Source: Gracilibacillus alcaliphilus (lineage in GTDB: Bacteria; Bacillota; Bacilli; Bacillales; Amphibacillaceae). Taken from it: a stretch of 64,000 nucleotides of DNA. The notes under the pieces were generated by a model that was given only the letters and a program-made list of their open reading frames with translations, was not told the DNA's origin and did not search any database. Made by a program: the position numbers and the translations under genes. Shown here piece by piece: positions 17,518 through 25,266 of the stretch (within the stretch, counting starts at the first letter, position 1; each line of letters opens with the position of its first letter). The DNA is taken from contig NZ_JAFBFA010000006.1 in assembly GCF_016909015.1 (NCBI RefSeq), positions 145,519 through 209,518 of the forward strand, read 5' to 3'.

Positions 17518-18470
17518 AATGTCCGATATAAAGTGCTAATTGATTGTTGTTCATATAAGCGGATAATCGCTTCTGCTAATACAGGTGCAACCGTCAGCTG
17601 TGTAATTTTGTCAATTTGTTTCTCTTCAGACAGTGGAATAGTATTGGTTACAATCAATTCTTTTACAAAAGAGTTTTCCACCTTTGCAACGGCATGGTCA
17701 GAAAGAACTGGGTGGGTTGTACAGGCATAGATATCACCTGCTCCATAATTTTTTAATGCTTGAGCGCTGGAAGTAATGCGATGCCCCGTATCAATAATAT
17801 CATCGATAATAACAGCTGTTTTCTTTTCTACTTCTCCAACAATATGAATAACAGAACCACTTTCACGAGAACCACGTCGATCAATAATGGCGATCGGTGC
17901 TTTTAATTGATCGGCTAGTTGTCTGGCACGAGAAACACTGCTATGGTCTGGTGCGACAACTACTACATCATTTAATTCTTTTGTAATTAAGTAATTACCG
18001 ATAATCGGAATGGCGGTAATTGGATCTACCGGAATATCAAAGAATCCTTGTGCTTGAGGAGCGTGTAAATCAACAGAGATTACACGGGTGGCACCTGCTG
18101 TCTGAACCAAATCAGCAATCAGTTTTGCTGTGATTGGTTCTCTGGCACGTGATTTACGGTCCTGTCTTGCATATCCATAATAAGGGATGACAAGGTTAAT
18201 GGATCGAGCAGAAGCTCGTTTTAATGCATCTGCCATGATCAATAGTTCCATAATATGGTCTTCAACAGGATCGTATGTGGATTGAATCACATATACATCA
18301 CAACCTCTAATGCTTTCTTCAATGTGGATTTGCAGTTCTCCATCACTAAATCGCTCTACAGAGGTTCGTCCAAGATCAATGCCAATATGTTTGGTGATCT
18401 CTTCTGCAAGTGGGATGTTGGAATTTAGTGCAAGTACCTTTAATTTTGTATTTTTATAGCTGTCACTCAA
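17514..18470 (-). CDS. prs: Ribose-phosphate pyrophosphokinase-like protein (divergent PRPP synthetase)
   Basis: A 318-aa class I PRPP synthetase homologue; the family transfers pyrophosphate from ATP to ribose 5-phosphate. Conserved features are FSDGELQIHIEESIRG, YYGYARQDRKSRAREPITAK, DLHAPQAQGFFDIPVDP and DDIIDT (223-228). Several catalytic segments depart from the usual sequence: the flexible loop reads IDRRGSRESG where housekeeping enzymes have IDKRRPRPN, the PRPP loop DDIIDTAGT is DDIIDTGHR, and PDHGGV is PDHSSV. It is outside the usual gcaD-prs context. It is probably a second, accessory or altered-activity paralogue. The minus-strand ribosome binding site is GGAGG about 10 bases before ATG. 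Confidence 0.85.
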   Translation of the reverse strand: MSDSYKNTKLKVLALNSNIPLAEEITKHIGIDLGRTSVERFSDGELQIHIEESIRGCDVYVIQSTYDPVEDHIMELLIMADALKRASARSINLVIPYYGYARQDRKSRAREPITAKLIADLVQTAGATRVISVDLHAPQAQGFFDIPVDPITAIPIIGNYLITKELNDVVVVAPDHSSVSRARQLADQLKAPIAIIDRRGSRESGSVIHIVGEVEKKTAVIIDDIIDTGHRITSSAQALKNYGAGDIYACTTHPVLSDHAVAKVENSFVKELIVTNTIPLSEEKQIDKITQLTVAPVLAEAIIRLYEQQSISTLYRTL

Positions 18471-18593
18471 GCGAAAGACCTCCTATTAATTTTCAATTAG
18501 TCATATCTAATTATCGCAAAAAGAATCAGAAGAGACAAGTCTTCCCTCTACTAAAAAATCAATAAAATAAGAAGTATGATTTATCGCATTGTT

Positions 18594-18800
18594 ACTGGCT
18601 GTAAGCCTCCCACTTCAAGAAATAAGGGAGCATGTCATTTCTAGGTGGGAGATTCAACAGCCAGTGACTAACGGCCCAATTGGTTCAACTTATGTTCAGT
18701 GGGGGAGAGAGGAGATGACTAAGTTCGCAATGTCTGAACTAGCACATACTATGTGTCGAAACCTCGATGAACGAAGTGTTATCACCGCCTCTGACAAGAA
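18594..18800 (-). other. Structured element resembling an IS200/IS605 TnpB guide-RNA (omega RNA) right end, without transposase
   Basis: A three-part hairpin occupies 18594-18665: ACTGGCTGT with ACAGCCAGT, CTCCCAC (18607-18613) with GTGGGAG (18645-18651), and AGAAAT with ATTTCT inside. Read on the minus strand, 18666-18800 followed by this hairpin resembles the conserved scaffold and terminal CTCCCAC...GTGGGAG hairpin at IS605-type right ends. No tnpB frame is next to it; the gene upstream on that strand is a small membrane protein. I call it a likely relic or stand-alone guide-like RNA. This rests on pattern memory and not on a search. Confidence 0.35.
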
Positions 18801-18833
18801 AAAAGCGCACAACTTGTTGTACGCTTTGATTCT
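18801..18833 (-). terminator. Rho-independent terminator for the minus-strand small membrane gene
   Basis: On the minus strand AAAGCGTACAAC and GTTGTGCGCTTT form a stem with one mismatch, followed by TTTTTCTTG. It begins 9 bases after the TAA stop of the gene at 18842-19120. Confidence 0.8.
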
Positions 18834-18841
18834 TATAGCAT

Positions 18842-19120
18842 TTAGTTCTCACCAATAAACGCACGACGTACATTGGTTGATTTTCTTAGTTCTAGCAAAA
18901 GAATTGTAAAGGAGATATGGCCATAAATCAGATTAGCGATAAATAATCCCCATAAATACATCTCGTTTGGTGCAATTCCAACAGTTACATGCTTAATGAA
19001 AATAACCCATGAAGCAATAATAAATGGAATTTGACCGATAGCTGTCTTTTTCCAATGATCATTCCATAATAAAAATGGTGTAAAACTGAATATTAATAAA
19101 AAGATTAAGAGTATACTCAT
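18842..19120 (-). CDS. Small membrane protein of unknown function
   Basis: A 92-aa protein with three likely membrane helices (about 1-18, 28-47 and 53-77) and a basic C-terminal tail. GAGGTGA lies just before the ATG on the minus strand, a terminator follows the stop, and a near-perfect cre-like site lies between its promoter region and start. It is therefore a real, monocistronic and probably catabolite-regulated gene. I do not recognise the family. Confidence 0.65.
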   Translation of the reverse strand: MSILLIFLLIFSFTPFLLWNDHWKKTAIGQIPFIIASWVIFIKHVTVGIAPNEMYLWGLFIANLIYGHISFTILLLELRKSTNVRRAFIGEN

Positions 19121-19146
19121 TTTCGCTCACCTCGTTTAAATGGTTC

Positions 19147-19160
19147 TGTAAGTGTTTACA
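19147..19160 (-). promoter_or_regulatory. cre-like CcpA site upstream of the small membrane gene
   Basis: TGTAAGTGTTTACA differs by one central base from the ideal cre TGTAAGCGTTTACA. It lies 26 bases before the start codon, downstream of a candidate minus-strand -10 TATACT (19169-19174), a position typical of roadblock-type repression. Confidence 0.6.
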
Positions 19161-19369
19161 AATATAGTATAACACACGAGTTCAAAAAGTTGTAACAATT
19201 AATTCGTTTTTTAGACACAAATTAGCTGTTTTTTGTTCACAATTATAGTTGCCAATGATTCATGGTGTATTTGGCTATATATTAAGAAAGGGAGTCCCAG
19301 AGGAGAGATAACTGATACGATGAGGAGTTTTATTAGTTACACAGAGACAGTACTGATTGCCTGAATATA

Positions 19370-19405
19370 AAAAAACGGAGACAGAATCACTACGGATCTG
19401 CCCCC
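19370..19405 (-). terminator. Rho-independent terminator of ppc
   Basis: On the minus strand GGGGGCAGA (19405-19397) pairs with TCTGTCTCC (19385-19377), including two G-U pairs, followed by GTTTTTTT. Confidence 0.85.
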
Positions 19406-19434
19406 GAATTTAATTAGTTTCTATTATTAATGGA

Positions 19435-22185
19435 TCAACCTGTGTTACGCAGTCCTGCAGCAATACCATTGATAGTTAGTAAAGCTTCTGCCAGCAGTTC
19501 CTGGTATTTTTCACTGCCTTCTTCTTCTGTTCGTAATTTAGAGACAAGTTGAACTTGCAGTAGATTTAATGGATCTACTAAAGGATTTCGTAAGCGTACA
19601 GAGTCTTTAATATTTGGACGATTGTCGAGTAATTCTTCTTGTTCGGCAATCTTCAGCACAATGTCTTTTGTTACTTCATATTCTGCTTTAATAGCACCAA
19701 AGATACGTGAACCGACTTCCGTGTCTTGTACCATCTTCGCATACTCATGAGCGGTATAGACATCAGCTTTTGTTAAAGCCATTTGTAAATTGTTGATGGT
19801 AGCCTGGAAGAACGGCCAGCGCTTGTACATATTTTGCAGCAGTTCTAAATTGTTCGTTTCATCTAGATATTGTTTAATTCCTGTACCTGTTGCATACCAA
19901 GCAGGTAACAGCTGACGGCTTTGTGTCCAAGCAAATACCCATGGGATAGCTCGAAGATCCTCGAAGCGGTCACTTCCTTTACGTTTCATTGGCCGAGAAC
20001 CAATATTCAAGTCTCCTAATTCATGTAATGGTGTTGCCTGGTTGAAGTATTCCAAAAAGCTAGGATCTTCAAATACTAATTCCTGATATTTCTTGAGGGC
20101 ATATTCTGAGATCACATGCATGGCGTCAACTTCTTCTTGTGACGGCTGCATCGAAGTTTGATCATCATTCAGTCCCATAATACCGGTTAGTAAGGTAGAA
20201 GTCGCTTGTTCTAAGCTTCGATAAGCAATATCTTCTAATAAATAGCGTGAAGATAGTACTTCGCCTTGTTCTGTAATCTTCACTCCATCACCTAATGTAA
20301 CGGCTGGCTGAGATAATATACTGGCATATAAAGGTCCGCCGCCACGTCCTAGAGATCCCCCGCGTCCGTGGAAGTATTTAAGCTTCACACCATAGCTAGA
20401 CGCAATATCATGTATTTCTTGCTGGGCTTGATATAATTCCCAGTTAGCCGTAATATTACCGCCGTCTTTACTGCTGTCTGAATAGCCAAGCATGATTTCC
20501 TGTAAATCACCGCGAGCGTCTAAATGTTTGCGGTATAGCGGAATATCAAATAATTTTTTGATCATTTCTGGTCCATTTTTTAAATCATCAATTGTCTCTA
20601 ACAGTGGCGCAACATGGATTCGACTTACTACCTTGCCGTTCGGATAGACACGGTACAATCCAGCTTCTTTTGCCAATACTAATACTTCTAGTAAATCACT
20701 TACATTATCGGTCATACTAATCAGATATACTTCAATAGCCCGTAAGCCAAATGTATCTTGTGCCCGTTTAATCATTCGGAATGTATCAATTACCTCTAAT
20801 GTATCTGTTGTAAATTCGTCATAGATTGAAATCATTGGACGAGGATTTTCTAATACAGAAATAAGTGTCTGTACTTTTTCCTCTTCGTCTAAGGCAGAAT
20901 AATCAGCTGAAATATTGACTTTCTGTAAGATTTCCGTTAAGGCAGATTCATGTTCGCCGCTATGGTTACGAATGTCAAGTGAAGCCAAATGGAAACCAAA
21001 CAGATCAACTTGACGAATTACCTTACGCAATAATTTAACTGGGTTGTTGACTGGATGATGCAATTTCATGCTATCTTGGATAAGCTGTAAATCAGCCAGT
21101 AATTCTTCAGACTTTGAATAACCTCGCTTGTCATCTTGCTCGGTATACTTAAGCTTTTTGAGCATAAGAGATAATTTCACACGATACACTTCATCTTCTT
21201 TATACCAGCCTTTGATGCCTAATATTTTCTGATCTTTCTTAATTGATTCTTGAATCTCGTCACTGACGTTTATCTTGGAGGTAGAGTGACTTAAGCGATT
21301 TTTTAGTACCTCTAGTACACCGATATATTTGTTTAATACCAATTCACGGTGCTTCTTTAATGTATCAAAGGTAGTTGTCGCTTTAACGTTAGGATTTCCA
21401 TCACGATCTCCGCCAATCCATGAACCAAATCGCAAAAATGAAGGAATTTTCCAACGTTGCTGATATTTTTCAAATAATAAGTCTTCTAGATCGTCGTGAA
21501 TCTTTGGAAGTACATCAAATAATACCCGATCGAAGAAATACAGCCCATTGGAAACTTCTTTCATTACAGAAGGTTTATTCTGTCTAATTTCTTGAGTTTG
21601 CCATAAAATGGTTATTTCATTTGCAATACGTTCTTTGATCATTTTCTTCTCATATCTAGTATAGGAATAATCCCATTGGGTTAACAATCGTGCAATACGT
21701 TTGTGTATTTGTAGGATCGTTCTTCTCGTTGCCTCTGTTGGGTGAGCGGTCATTACCAATTCTAATGATAATTTGCCAAGTAATTCTGTTACTTGTTCAG
21801 GTGTTACATTGTTATCCGTTAATGTCTTTACACCAGCCTCTAGTGACCCGGGCTGAATCACTGACTCATCTTGTGCTTGATATTCACGACGTCTCCTCGT
21901 ACGGAAGTTCTGTTCCGCAATATTTAATAAGTGTAAGTGAATAGAAAAAGCATGTATGACATTTTGGCGTAAATTAGGATCTAGCTCGGTAATTTTTCGT
22001 TTAATACTATTTAGAGTGTCTTCTTCATGACCATTTCTGGATTCACGTGATAGCTTACGCAGCCCTTTCACGGTATTTAGTAATGTATCCCCACCTTGAT
22101 GATACAATACTTGATCAAAAATTTGCGTCAAGAACTCGACATCTTGCCATAAAGTTATACTGGACTTCTGTTCTATAGATGTCAT
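19435..22185 (-). CDS. ppc: Phosphoenolpyruvate carboxylase
   Basis: A 916-aa enzyme that carboxylates PEP with bicarbonate to oxaloacetate, the anaplerotic entry to the TCA cycle. The catalytic His148 lies in LVMTAHPTEATRRT. Further signatures are the YHGRGGSLGRGGGP loop, GYSDSSKDGG and the C-terminal RNTG, which in the family closes the active site. The length is normal. The ATG at 22185 has AAAGGAAGTGGG upstream; a TTG at 22206 in frame has none. It is alone on this strand with its own terminator. Many Bacilli use pyruvate carboxylase instead, so ppc is informative about lineage. Confidence 0.97.
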   Translation of the reverse strand: MTSIEQKSSITLWQDVEFLTQIFDQVLYHQGGDTLLNTVKGLRKLSRESRNGHEEDTLNSIKRKITELDPNLRQNVIHAFSIHLHLLNIAEQNFRTRRRREYQAQDESVIQPGSLEAGVKTLTDNNVTPEQVTELLGKLSLELVMTAHPTEATRRTILQIHKRIARLLTQWDYSYTRYEKKMIKERIANEITILWQTQEIRQNKPSVMKEVSNGLYFFDRVLFDVLPKIHDDLEDLLFEKYQQRWKIPSFLRFGSWIGGDRDGNPNVKATTTFDTLKKHRELVLNKYIGVLEVLKNRLSHSTSKINVSDEIQESIKKDQKILGIKGWYKEDEVYRVKLSLMLKKLKYTEQDDKRGYSKSEELLADLQLIQDSMKLHHPVNNPVKLLRKVIRQVDLFGFHLASLDIRNHSGEHESALTEILQKVNISADYSALDEEEKVQTLISVLENPRPMISIYDEFTTDTLEVIDTFRMIKRAQDTFGLRAIEVYLISMTDNVSDLLEVLVLAKEAGLYRVYPNGKVVSRIHVAPLLETIDDLKNGPEMIKKLFDIPLYRKHLDARGDLQEIMLGYSDSSKDGGNITANWELYQAQQEIHDIASSYGVKLKYFHGRGGSLGRGGGPLYASILSQPAVTLGDGVKITEQGEVLSSRYLLEDIAYRSLEQATSTLLTGIMGLNDDQTSMQPSQEEVDAMHVISEYALKKYQELVFEDPSFLEYFNQATPLHELGDLNIGSRPMKRKGSDRFEDLRAIPWVFAWTQSRQLLPAWYATGTGIKQYLDETNNLELLQNMYKRWPFFQATINNLQMALTKADVYTAHEYAKMVQDTEVGSRIFGAIKAEYEVTKDIVLKIAEQEELLDNRPNIKDSVRLRNPLVDPLNLLQVQLVSKLRTEEEGSEKYQELLAEALLTINGIAAGLRNTG

Positions 22186-22206
22186 AATTGTCCCACTTCC
22201 TTTCAA

Positions 22207-22882
22207 AGTTAAAAAATTATGTCCCTTAAGTACGACATGACTCCGATTATTTTTATGTAATCAGAGTACGGTTTTGTAGTGGTTATGGTGCTGGACATCT
22301 GCAGAAAAACTGGTTTGATGTTTAGAACCATAATAAATCTCAGTAAGGCATACAAACTTCTTACTGATTGAAGGTGCACTTTATGTGGCTGGAATGGATG
22401 GAATTTATCTGCTTTATCAATTATTCACTTAAACTATGAGACTCTTTGAATAAATCAAGAGATGATAGAGGCACATCTATTATCATAACATGAATTTAGA
22501 AAAATGAATAATTTTTTCAATAATCCGTCTCTTTCTTAAACTATGAAAACAAATCAAAAATACATATATTCGTAAGTATATTACCGTCTATGTCTGTATG
22601 TAAACATAAATCTAGCTAGTAGAATGGGAGATTTTCTGACGCTTCGTACTAGACACAATTTGTCATATTATTTATGCTGATGTATATATTTTTAAGAAGT
22701 TTTGAGCACTTACAAATAGGTGGAATGTAAAAAATATCATAAAAATAGTTTTGCGAAGTGAGTTCGCGCTGTTTGAACATCCTCTTTTTTTAGTATTTCT
22801 ACTTTCCGTTTGGTGTACTCGTGTGAAACGTAAGTTGTTATAATATGAAAATATAGTGCTGTTTAAGCAAGGAGAGGTGTCG
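22207..22882. other. Divergent intergenic region between ppc and glpP
   Basis: No gene is supported. It must hold the ppc promoter (minus) and the glpP promoter (plus; a -10 TATAAT at 22839-22844 is seen but no good -35). An imperfect inverted repeat, CTCCGATTA with TAATCAGAG, lies near 22241-22266 next to ppc. The remainder is AT-rich. Confidence 0.5.
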
Positions 22883-23425
22883 ATGAAGTTACAAGGTGTA
22901 CTGCCAGCAGTAAGAAAAATGAAGGATTTTGAAAAGGTGTTGCAAAGTGATCATTCTTTAGTCATTTTATTAGAAACGAGAATTGCTCAGCTGCCAAAAC
23001 TTGTTCAGTATGCTAAACAACATCAAAAGAAGGTATTTGTTCATGGCGATTTAATTAACGGTTTAAAGTTAGATCGGTATGGATTAGAGTTTTTGGTGCA
23101 TCATATAAAGATTGATGGAATTATTTCAACAAGAGCTAATGTGATTGCATTGGCAAAGCAACACACGATCTATGCTATTCAGCGCTTATTTGCTATTGAC
23201 AGTTCTGCGGTGGAGAAGAATATAGATTTGATTAACAAGACGAAACCCGATTATGTGGAAGTGCTGCCAGGTATTATTCCTTCTGTTATCAAGGAAATCA
23301 TCCAGAGCACCAATACACCAGTCATTGCCGGAGGACTAATTAAGACGAGAGAAGAGGTTGAAATGGTGTTAACCCATGGAGCCGTGGCTGTTACTACTTC
23401 AGAGGCAAGTTTATGGCAAAGATAG
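22883..23425 (+). CDS. glpP: Glycerol uptake operon antiterminator GlpP
   Basis: A 180-aa glycerol-3-phosphate-responsive RNA-binding antiterminator. The features are VILLETRIAQLP, KKVFVHGDLINGL, GIISTRANVI, IDSSAVEKN, KPDYVEVLPGI and VIAGGLIKTREEV, all typical of GlpP. The ATG at 22883 has AAGGAGAGG upstream; an in-frame GTG at 22856 is less likely. It is followed by a promoter and a leader terminator ahead of glpK, the arrangement through which GlpP controls glp genes in Bacillus. Confidence 0.95.
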   Translation: MKLQGVLPAVRKMKDFEKVLQSDHSLVILLETRIAQLPKLVQYAKQHQKKVFVHGDLINGLKLDRYGLEFLVHHIKIDGIISTRANVIALAKQHTIYAIQRLFAIDSSAVEKNIDLINKTKPDYVEVLPGIIPSVIKEIIQSTNTPVIAGGLIKTREEVEMVLTHGAVAVTTSEASLWQR

Positions 23426-23455
23426 TTGACAGACAATTTGTTTTTATAGTATCTT
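23426..23455 (+). promoter_or_regulatory. Promoter of the glpK leader
   Basis: A -35 TTGACA (23426-23431) overlaps the region just after the glpP stop, followed after 18 nt by TATCTT (23450-23455). It directs a leader RNA that contains the attenuator below. Confidence 0.55.
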
Positions 23456-23469
23456 AATCACTAACAAGT

Positions 23470-23553
23470 TAAAACCGTGCCGGAGACGAGGAGTCCACAT
23501 CGTAATTTCGTAGCTTTAATAAAGGTTGCGTTATTGTCTTTGTGGACTTTTTT
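23470..23553 (+). promoter_or_regulatory. GlpP-dependent leader terminator/antiterminator of glpK
   Basis: AGTCCACA (23492-23499) pairs with TGTGGACT (23541-23548), followed by a T-run. This is a Rho-independent terminator 120 bases before glpK and not after a gene end. The upstream ACCGTGCCGGAGACGAGGAG segment resembles glp leader RNAs that GlpP with glycerol-3-phosphate stabilises in an antiterminated form. Confidence 0.8.
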
Positions 23554-23670
23554 CATACTTGATTTCCTCACGGCTTGCTATAAGGATGGGGATGGTTTTA
23601 GATTATTTCTTTTGTGGTAACACTAAGATAACAAAAGATTTATTACAAGATAAGGATGGGGGAAAGTACG

Positions 23671-25161
23671 ATGGAAAAGTATATACTATCGATTGATCAA
23701 GGAACTACCAGTTCAAGGGCGATTGTTTTTAATAAAAGTGGGGAGGTTGTAGAATCAAGCCAACTGGAATTTGAACAATTTTTTCCGCAAGCAGGCTGGG
23801 TAGAACATGATGCCAATGAGATTTGGACATCGGTATTGGCGTGTATTGCAGATGTTTTGCGTAAAGCAGATATTAATGCTAGTCAAATTGAGGGAATTGG
23901 CATTACTAATCAACGGGAGACAACTGTAGTTTGGGATAAAGATACTGGCAAACCAATTTATAAAGCAATTGTCTGGCAGTCTCGTCAAACAGATGACATT
24001 TGCCGAGAACTGCGTGAGGCAGGTCATGAAGACACCTTCCGTAAAAAAACAGGGCTGCTTATCGATGCCTATTTTTCAGGAACCAAGGTGAAATGGATCT
24101 TAGATTATGTCGAGGGAGCGCGTGAAAAAGCAGAGCAAGGCAAATTATTATTTGGAACGATCGATACGTGGCTGATTTACAAATTTACTAACGGCAAGGT
24201 TCATGTGACGGATTATTCAAATGCCTCAAGAACTTTAATGTATAATATTTACGATTTACAATGGGATGATGAACTTCTGGATATTTTGGGTGTTCCAGAG
24301 AATATGCTGCCTGAAGTGAAATCGTCTTCTGAGATTTATGGAGAAACCGTTTCTTACCATTTCTTTGGTTACAACGTACCGATTGCCGGTGCTGCAGGAG
24401 ATCAACAGGCAGCTTTATTTGGTCAGGCATGTTTTGAGAAGGGGATGGTGAAGAATACATACGGTACAGGATGTTTTGTATTGATGCATACGGGAGAGGA
24501 GCCTGTACGTTCAGAGCATGGGTTATTGACAACACTGGCTTGCAGCATGGATGGAAAAGCAGAATATGCCTTAGAGGGCAGTATTTTTGTGGCGGGTTCA
24601 GCGATCCAATGGCTTCGTGATGGTATGCGCATGTTTAAGAATGCTAAGGAATCAGAGAAGTATGCTTCTAAGGTAGAATCAACGGATGGTGTCTATTTCG
24701 TGCCAGCGTTTGTAGGGCTTGGTACACCATATTGGGATAGTGATGCCAGAGGTGCAGTATTTGGCCTGACACGTGGTACATCTAAGGAGCATTTTATCCG
24801 CGCAACATTGGAAGCCCTTGCTTATCAAACAAAAGATGTAGTGGGGGTTATGGCCGAAGATGCAGGCACACATGTGAAATCCCTGCGGGTAGACGGTGGC
24901 GCAGTATCCAATAATTTTCTGATGCAGTTCCAGAGTGATTTGCTGGATGTATCGGTAGAACGACCAGAAATTATTGAAACAACAGCACTGGGGGCTGCTT
25001 ATTTGGCTGGTTTGGCTGTAGGTTTTTGGCAAAACAGAGAGGAGATTAGCGAACAATGGCGAGTCGACAAGGAGTTTACAAGTAAAATGGAGGAAGAGAA
25101 GCGCCAGCGTTTATATAAAGGATGGCAAAAGGCAGTAGAAGCGACGAGGGTCTTTAAATAA
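23671..25161 (+). CDS. glpK: Glycerol kinase
   Basis: A 496-aa FGGY kinase that phosphorylates glycerol to glycerol 3-phosphate with ATP. It has SIDQGTTSSRAIVFN at the start, NQRETTVVWD, GTIDTWLIYKF and GAAYLAGLAVGFW. YHFFG with His230 is the HPr-phosphorylation site found in low-GC Gram-positive enzymes, so activity is expected to rise through PTS phosphorylation. The ATG at 23671 gives the standard length; the in-frame ATG at 23656 adds five residues and has a poorer ribosome binding site. glpF, usually between glpP and glpK, is absent. Confidence 0.97.
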   Translation: MEKYILSIDQGTTSSRAIVFNKSGEVVESSQLEFEQFFPQAGWVEHDANEIWTSVLACIADVLRKADINASQIEGIGITNQRETTVVWDKDTGKPIYKAIVWQSRQTDDICRELREAGHEDTFRKKTGLLIDAYFSGTKVKWILDYVEGAREKAEQGKLLFGTIDTWLIYKFTNGKVHVTDYSNASRTLMYNIYDLQWDDELLDILGVPENMLPEVKSSSEIYGETVSYHFFGYNVPIAGAAGDQQAALFGQACFEKGMVKNTYGTGCFVLMHTGEEPVRSEHGLLTTLACSMDGKAEYALEGSIFVAGSAIQWLRDGMRMFKNAKESEKYASKVESTDGVYFVPAFVGLGTPYWDSDARGAVFGLTRGTSKEHFIRATLEALAYQTKDVVGVMAEDAGTHVKSLRVDGGAVSNNFLMQFQSDLLDVSVERPEIIETTALGAAYLAGLAVGFWQNREEISEQWRVDKEFTSKMEEEKRQRLYKGWQKAVEATRVFK

Positions 25162-25211
25162 AGGAAACTTCTATATGGAGATTTATGGATGTACTAAATT
25201 TTAATCAATAA

Positions 25212-25247
25212 AGTGCGTGTTCAAAAGTTTGATAAAATTGAACAACC
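25212..25247 (-). repeat. Nearly fully deleted copy of the 50.2 kb/60.6 kb repeat family
   Basis: Only the two ends remain. Minus-strand GGTTGTTCAA and TTTTGAACACGCACT match the left and right ends of the elements at 50200-50457 and 60559-60800, with about 11 bases between. ATAAA flanks both sides and may be a target-site duplication. It sits between glpK and the glpD ribosome binding site. Confidence 0.6.
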
Positions 25248-25266
25248 ACATAAAGGAGAAAATAAG

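Noticed and set aside
18589..18858. 89-aa plus-strand frame
   Set aside because: It runs through the composite hairpin and the minus-strand terminator, has no ribosome binding site, and its composition is not protein-like.
22241..22266. Inverted repeat near ppc as a riboswitch or T-box
   Set aside because: It has mismatches, is only about 26 bases long, and lacks the conserved elements of known leader RNAs.
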